64,000 nt of DNA from Ustilago trichophora. Its lineage: Eukaryota; Basidiomycota; Ustilaginomycetes; Ustilaginales; Ustilaginaceae. This document shows positions 60,313-64,000 of the stretch, piece after piece (position 1 is the first letter of the stretch; each line of letters starts with the position of its first letter). The stretch lies in assembly GCA_900323505.1 (NCBI GenBank), contig OOIN01000021.1, positions 1 through 64,000 of the forward strand. The letters run 5' to 3'. The position numbers were made by a program, and so were the translations under genes. A model generated the notes under the pieces. That model ran no database searches. It was given only the letters and a program-made list of their open reading frames with translations, and was not told the DNA's origin.

Positions 60313-60982
60313 GGTGTGCTGTGTGATGCTGGTGCTGATGCTTGTGAAGTTGCTGATCTGTGCGAGCTAAGAGCCCAAATCTGTTAGGAGCAGCACTTGC
60401 CGCTGCGGTGACTTGGCGGCGACGAGCCTAGATCAAAGCTCCGGTGAAAGCGTCAGAGCTACGGTGCTGATCGGAACCTAGCAGTGAAACGAGGCCAGCG
60501 AAAGTGTAGGCAGGTGCGATGTGATGGGACGGCTATGTCGTGTCTTGAGGATGAAAAGATGTCGAAGACAACAACAAAATGTGGATGCAGATCAACCGCA
60601 TCGAAATTTGTGTTAGAGAGAGAGTCTTCTGGCATGTGGCTAATGCGTTGGATCGTGGGATCGGGTGCTGAGTCTATTCGATCCCTGATCCACTCACTTA
60701 ACACGCTTTTCAAGGCGCGACGCGTTGAGCACAGCTGAACTGCAGTTGTGCACATTTTTGGCAGAACAACACCACAGTACGCTCTTTCCGCTCAGGGCTC
60801 CACACTCTTCGTACGAGGACCATCTCGAAAGCCATCTGCTCTTTCTCCACCGCCATCGTCCTATCTGCACATTTACCTCGGTGCGACTTACCTGCTACCT
60901 TCCCATCCACGGTCTGGACTCGCATCTCTCAGCCGCCTCTCTTTTCCGGTGCTTCGGCAAGCAAGTGTCACTTGAACCCAAC
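60313..60982. other. NUP170/PRI2 divergent promoter region
   Basis: Promoters and leaders of two divergent genes. The downstream frame is open from a TTG at 60725, but the first ATG is 60983. No gene was recognised. Confidence 0.6.
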
Positions 60983-62626
60983 ATGTTCCGAACCGCAGCA
61001 CCTCCCTCGGTGCCCTCGAGCTTCGGCAATGTCAGTGGCGCTACAGCGCACGCCAGCTCCTCCGCATCAGGCTCCGTGGCTCGCCATCATACCGACAAGG
61101 CATTGGCAAGGTATCCGCACCGACTCAATTTCTACGCTCTGCCTCCCATCCACGAAGTGACCATCGAGCAGTTCGAGTCATGGGCTATCAACCGTCTCAA
61201 GGTGCTTGCTGAGATCGAGTCCTCTCAGGCTCGCAACCGTACCTACGGCGAAACAAAGGACGCAGTCAATGCGATCGCCAAGCGCTTGCTCCCACTTAAC
61301 GCCAACACCGCCATCAAGACCACCGACTTGCTCGCAGAACGTCTCAAGGATCATGTCAGCCACTTTGTCCTTCGACTCGCTTTCTGCCGTAGCGAAGATT
61401 TGCGCAGACGCTTTGTCAAAGCCGAGTCGCTTCTCTTTCGATTGCGCTTTGAGACGGACGATGCAGCAGAGCGCGAGAGCTTCATGCGCTCGCTCAACCT
61501 CGACTGGAAACCCGTCTCCAACGATGAGAAGAGGATCTACCGAGAACAGCTTGTAGCTACCCACCCAAAGATGGCGTCGACCTTTGAAAGCGAGACCTTC
61601 TTCAAGGTCGACTGGACCCGCGTCACGGATCTTGTCGAGAAGCGTAGGGTCTTCATGCGTGCAGGCCAGGCGTGGGTGCCCATCAAGGAGCAGTCCAGTC
61701 TCGTGCTTGCCGAGTTTCAGTCGCGACTCCTGCGCGATCTCGAGATGACCGCTCGAGCTCTTCCACGTCTCGATGAAGACGACCGTCTCCTGCCGGTACT
61801 TTCGCATCTCAGCATGGGCTTCCTTGCCGGTATCTCGACCGACTACTCGGGCTCCAGCATCACAGCAGATGGCAGCGTCACCATCACCGCCGGTATGGTT
61901 GATGCCCTGGTCAAGACCCACGCTCCTCTCTGCATGAAGAACCTTCACCACACACTCACAGCCACTGGCCATCTCAAGCACTACGGACGCTTGCAGTACA
62001 ATCTCTTCCTCAAGGAGCTTGGTCTTCCTGTCGAAGAAGCGCTCGTCTTCTGGAGGCGAAGCTTCAAAAACATGACCGATGACAAGTTCAACAAGGAGTA
62101 TCGTTACAACATTCGCCACGGTTACGGTCTCGAAGGTCGACGCATGAACTACCCTGCCAAGAGCTGTGCTAGGATTCTCACACAGGACCAGCCCGGACCG
62201 CAGGATTCGCACGGTTGCCCCTTCCGTCATTTTAGCACCACCAATCTCTCGGCTGCCATGGTGCAGCACTATGGTCTCAGTACGGCAGAGCAGTCCGAGA
62301 TCCTGGCTTCGGTCAAGCAGGGTCATTATCATGTGGCTTGCACGCGCATCTTTGAGATTACCCATCAAAAGCAGGGTGTCAAAAAGGGTCAGGGTCTCAA
62401 TGGCAGAGGTGAGACGGTGACACATCCCAACAGGTACTTTGAGAGCAGTTGGAAGCTCTCCCAGACCGAAGGCGGTGAAGGTGCGGATAGCAGCCAGAGG
62501 AACTCGCCCGATCATGAAATGGACGCAAGCTCTCCGACGGCTCCTCAGGATGCAGTACCAGCAGCAGCAGCCACAGAAGCATCCCTCCCAGCTCAAGCAG
62601 CAGCAGACGGCATGGACGAGTCCTAG
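60983..62626 (+). CDS. PRI2: DNA primase large subunit
   Basis: 547 residues from the ATG at 60983. With Pri1 and Pol alpha it makes RNA primers for replication. N-terminal helical domain: YPHRLNFYALPPIHEVTIEQFE (residues about 37-58, the usual Pri2 start). The C-terminal iron-sulphur domain keeps the four expected cysteines: HAPLCMKNLHH (near 316), KSCARIL (near 394), HGCPFRHF (near 411) and HVACTRIFE (near 452). RYNIRHGYGLEGRR precedes the second cysteine. The tail past 480 is Ser/Ala-rich and disordered. The length fits yeast Pri2 (528) and human PRIM2 (509). Confidence 0.95.
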   Translation: MFRTAAPPSVPSSFGNVSGATAHASSSASGSVARHHTDKALARYPHRLNFYALPPIHEVTIEQFESWAINRLKVLAEIESSQARNRTYGETKDAVNAIAKRLLPLNANTAIKTTDLLAERLKDHVSHFVLRLAFCRSEDLRRRFVKAESLLFRLRFETDDAAERESFMRSLNLDWKPVSNDEKRIYREQLVATHPKMASTFESETFFKVDWTRVTDLVEKRRVFMRAGQAWVPIKEQSSLVLAEFQSRLLRDLEMTARALPRLDEDDRLLPVLSHLSMGFLAGISTDYSGSSITADGSVTITAGMVDALVKTHAPLCMKNLHHTLTATGHLKHYGRLQYNLFLKELGLPVEEALVFWRRSFKNMTDDKFNKEYRYNIRHGYGLEGRRMNYPAKSCARILTQDQPGPQDSHGCPFRHFSTTNLSAAMVQHYGLSTAEQSEILASVKQGHYHVACTRIFEITHQKQGVKKGQGLNGRGETVTHPNRYFESSWKLSQTEGGEGADSSQRNSPDHEMDASSPTAPQDAVPAAAATEASLPAQAAADGMDES

Positions 62627-63692
62627 TCGTCTTCCCCCATTAATGCACGTATCCAGTTCTTGATCTTGTCCACGACCCTCTAACACACATGTACAGCATT
62701 TTCTCCGTTGCCGATACCAATACATGCATCTCTCGACTTTTATTCACATCCTCGCCTGACCCTACAGTTTCTATGCTGTGTGAGCAGCCTTGTGAAAGTC
62801 AACATCGCCTCGTCCTAGCAGGGCATCAATGTAGCAGCACGTATCAAAAAAGGAGGAGACCGCTAAAAAAGAAAGGTTTGAGATGATCCCAGATGCGCAG
62901 CTTTCAAGCAACTCCATAGAGAAGTAGATGCTCCCTATCCGCCTTGGAACCCATCGGATACGTGCAGCTGAGGTTCAGTGTGTGAAGTGCTCGGGTGACC
63001 GACTCCTTCGAGCCCGAAGGCTATTGACTCCCAACTCAATGGGCCGCCACACTGGCTTACTTGCTGAGCAGACATCCACTGCTAGACGTGTGCTGGATCA
63101 GCAGCTCCTCAACCATCCGACGGAAAGGCTAACACTTGTGGGGCGCGCTTCGGCAGAGACCTCATTCCAAGGTTGCACCCATTACAGGTGAATACCAAAG
63201 CCCGATTTGGAATGTACAATACGTAAGAAATGCGTCTGCGAGTTTGACAGGCCGTTTTTCGAAGTTGCTAATTTTGCGGGCCAAGCGGCTCTGAGAGGCG
63301 ATGACTCGGCCGTTACAGAGCTCGAATTTCGGGGTCTTTTCTTTCTCTTTTTTCTTTTCCTCGTTGAGAAGAAAATTCAGACACAAGAGACGAAAACAGC
63401 CCTCTCAAATCAAAGCAAAATTGACTCGACCTCTGAAGCTTTGAACGGAAGTGAAGTGAGGGTGGGTCAATGCAGGAAGCGGTGTTGTCGGTGCGGATAG
63501 GGTGGAGCGAGGAGGACAGCCGCGCACACAGCGTAGAGTGCAGGCAGAGAGTGCGGACCGCAGATCCATCAAAAGTGCTCAACATCGTGAGCGATCCACC
63601 TTGCCTTCCTGGGTTTCATCTCTCGGCATCGATTGATCACCAACCCTCCTGTTTCCCCTCGGGAACGACCCTCTTCCTCAACAAACGACACC
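62627..63692. other. PRI2/ADE12 intergenic region
   Basis: 1.07 kb. I checked 62950-63060 for a tRNA because of a GTTCAG...TTCGAGCCC pattern and found no cloverleaf. A pyrimidine-rich block (63336-63360) and C/T-rich leader sequence precede the next gene. No gene was recognised. Confidence 0.55.
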
Positions 63693-64000
63693 ATGGCTGC
63701 AATGCCGAAACCCTCCGACTCCAAGACGGGCGGCAAGGCCACCGTCTTGCTCGGTTCCCAGTGGGGCGATGAGGGCAAAGGCAAGCTTGCCGACATCCTC
63801 AGCGGTCAGATGGATGTCTGCGCTCGATGCGCTGGCGGTAACAACGCCGGACACACCATCGTCGCCGACGTCAACGGCGTCAAGACCAAGTTCGACTTCC
63901 ACCTTCTCCCCTCGGGTCTCGTCAACCCTCGCTGCGCCGGTTTCATCGGCTCCGGTGTCGTAGTTCACGTCCCCTCGTTCTTCGCTGAGCTCGACACCAT
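63693..64000 (+). CDS. ADE12: Adenylosuccinate synthetase, 5' part (runs off the window)
   Basis: The frame starts at the ATG at 63693 ([20 protein letters not shown]) and is open to the window edge, about 102 codons. Joins IMP and aspartate using GTP, the first step from IMP to AMP. The phosphate-binding/catalytic loop [14 protein letters not shown] (residues 21-34) is diagnostic, with the catalytic Asp and Lys. [15 protein letters not shown] (near 43) and FHLLPSG (near 70) follow, as in all family members. The remaining 330 or so residues lie outside the window. Confidence 0.95.
   Translation, partial: MAAMPKPSDSKTGGKATVLLGSQWGDEGKGKLADILSGQMDVCARCAGGNNAGHTIVADVNGVKTKFDFHLLPSGLVNPRCAGFIGSGVVVHVPSFFAELDT

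Noticed and set aside
61178..62725. 515-codon minus-strand frame over PRI2
   Set aside because: Antisense shadow; PRI2 on the plus strand has all four iron-sulphur cysteines.
62950..63060. Possible tRNA gene
   Set aside because: GTTCAG and TTCGAGCCC fragments are present, but no acceptor stem or anticodon arm pairs up.

Overview
The window is the left end of a chromosome from a basidiomycete, most likely a smut fungus (Ustilaginaceae, the Ustilago/Sporisorium/Pseudozyma group). It opens with 165 bp of CCCTAA repeats, the C-rich strand of a TTAGGG telomere. The genes are large, GC-rich, mostly intron-less and about 4 kb apart, and they encode eukaryotic housekeeping proteins. The genus assignment is an inference from gene style and content; I ran no similarity search.

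Telomere to about 5 kb is a short, damaged subtelomere. A Ty3/gypsy-type retrotransposon on the minus strand (LTR 3141-3530, leader, gag, protease, start of reverse transcriptase) is cut off inside the reverse transcriptase where the telomere repeats begin. The same element sits in, and ends, the reading frame of a P-loop-like fungal gene (3531-4976). The order of events reads as: gene, then retrotransposon insertion, then chromosome break, then telomere addition.

From 5.4 kb onward the content is core eukaryotic: ATP11 (F1-ATPase assembly), UTP6 (small-subunit processome), a SEC4-type Rab with a probable 698-bp intron in its 5' leader, a LIM-LIM-C1-RhoGAP protein, RPB1 (RNA polymerase II largest subunit, one intron), VPS27 (ESCRT-0), an ABCC/MRP transporter, a secreted pepsin-like protease, an unrecognised low-complexity protein, HIS7 (histidine biosynthesis), a membrane PhoD-like phosphatase, a SWI3/RSC8/SMARCC chromatin-remodelling subunit, a small spliced gene resembling complex I NDUFB2, PDA1 (pyruvate dehydrogenase E1 alpha, one intron), NUP170/NUP155, PRI2 (primase large subunit) and the 5' end of adenylosuccinate synthetase at the right edge. 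The genes are not co-functional; each has its own promoter, and neighbours are tandem, divergent (UTP6/SEC4, RPB1/VPS27, HIS7/PhoD, NUP170/PRI2) or convergent (ATP11/UTP6, RhoGAP/RPB1).

The intergenic stretches are rich in simple repeats. A pentanucleotide TACTG/TACAG palindrome family recurs in many of them and is absent from the coding regions I read. Other arrays have 4-, 5-, 6- and 7-bp periods. A 0.77-kb segment with imperfect terminal inverted repeats lies between the RhoGAP gene and RPB1. I found no CRISPR array, rRNA, convincing tRNA or bacterial-type operon. The observations most worth checking are the retroelement-telomere junction, a correctly phased -1 frameshift heptamer between gag and pol, the inverted-repeat element, the SEC4 leader intron, and the SMARCC-like N-terminal module on the SWI3 homologue.
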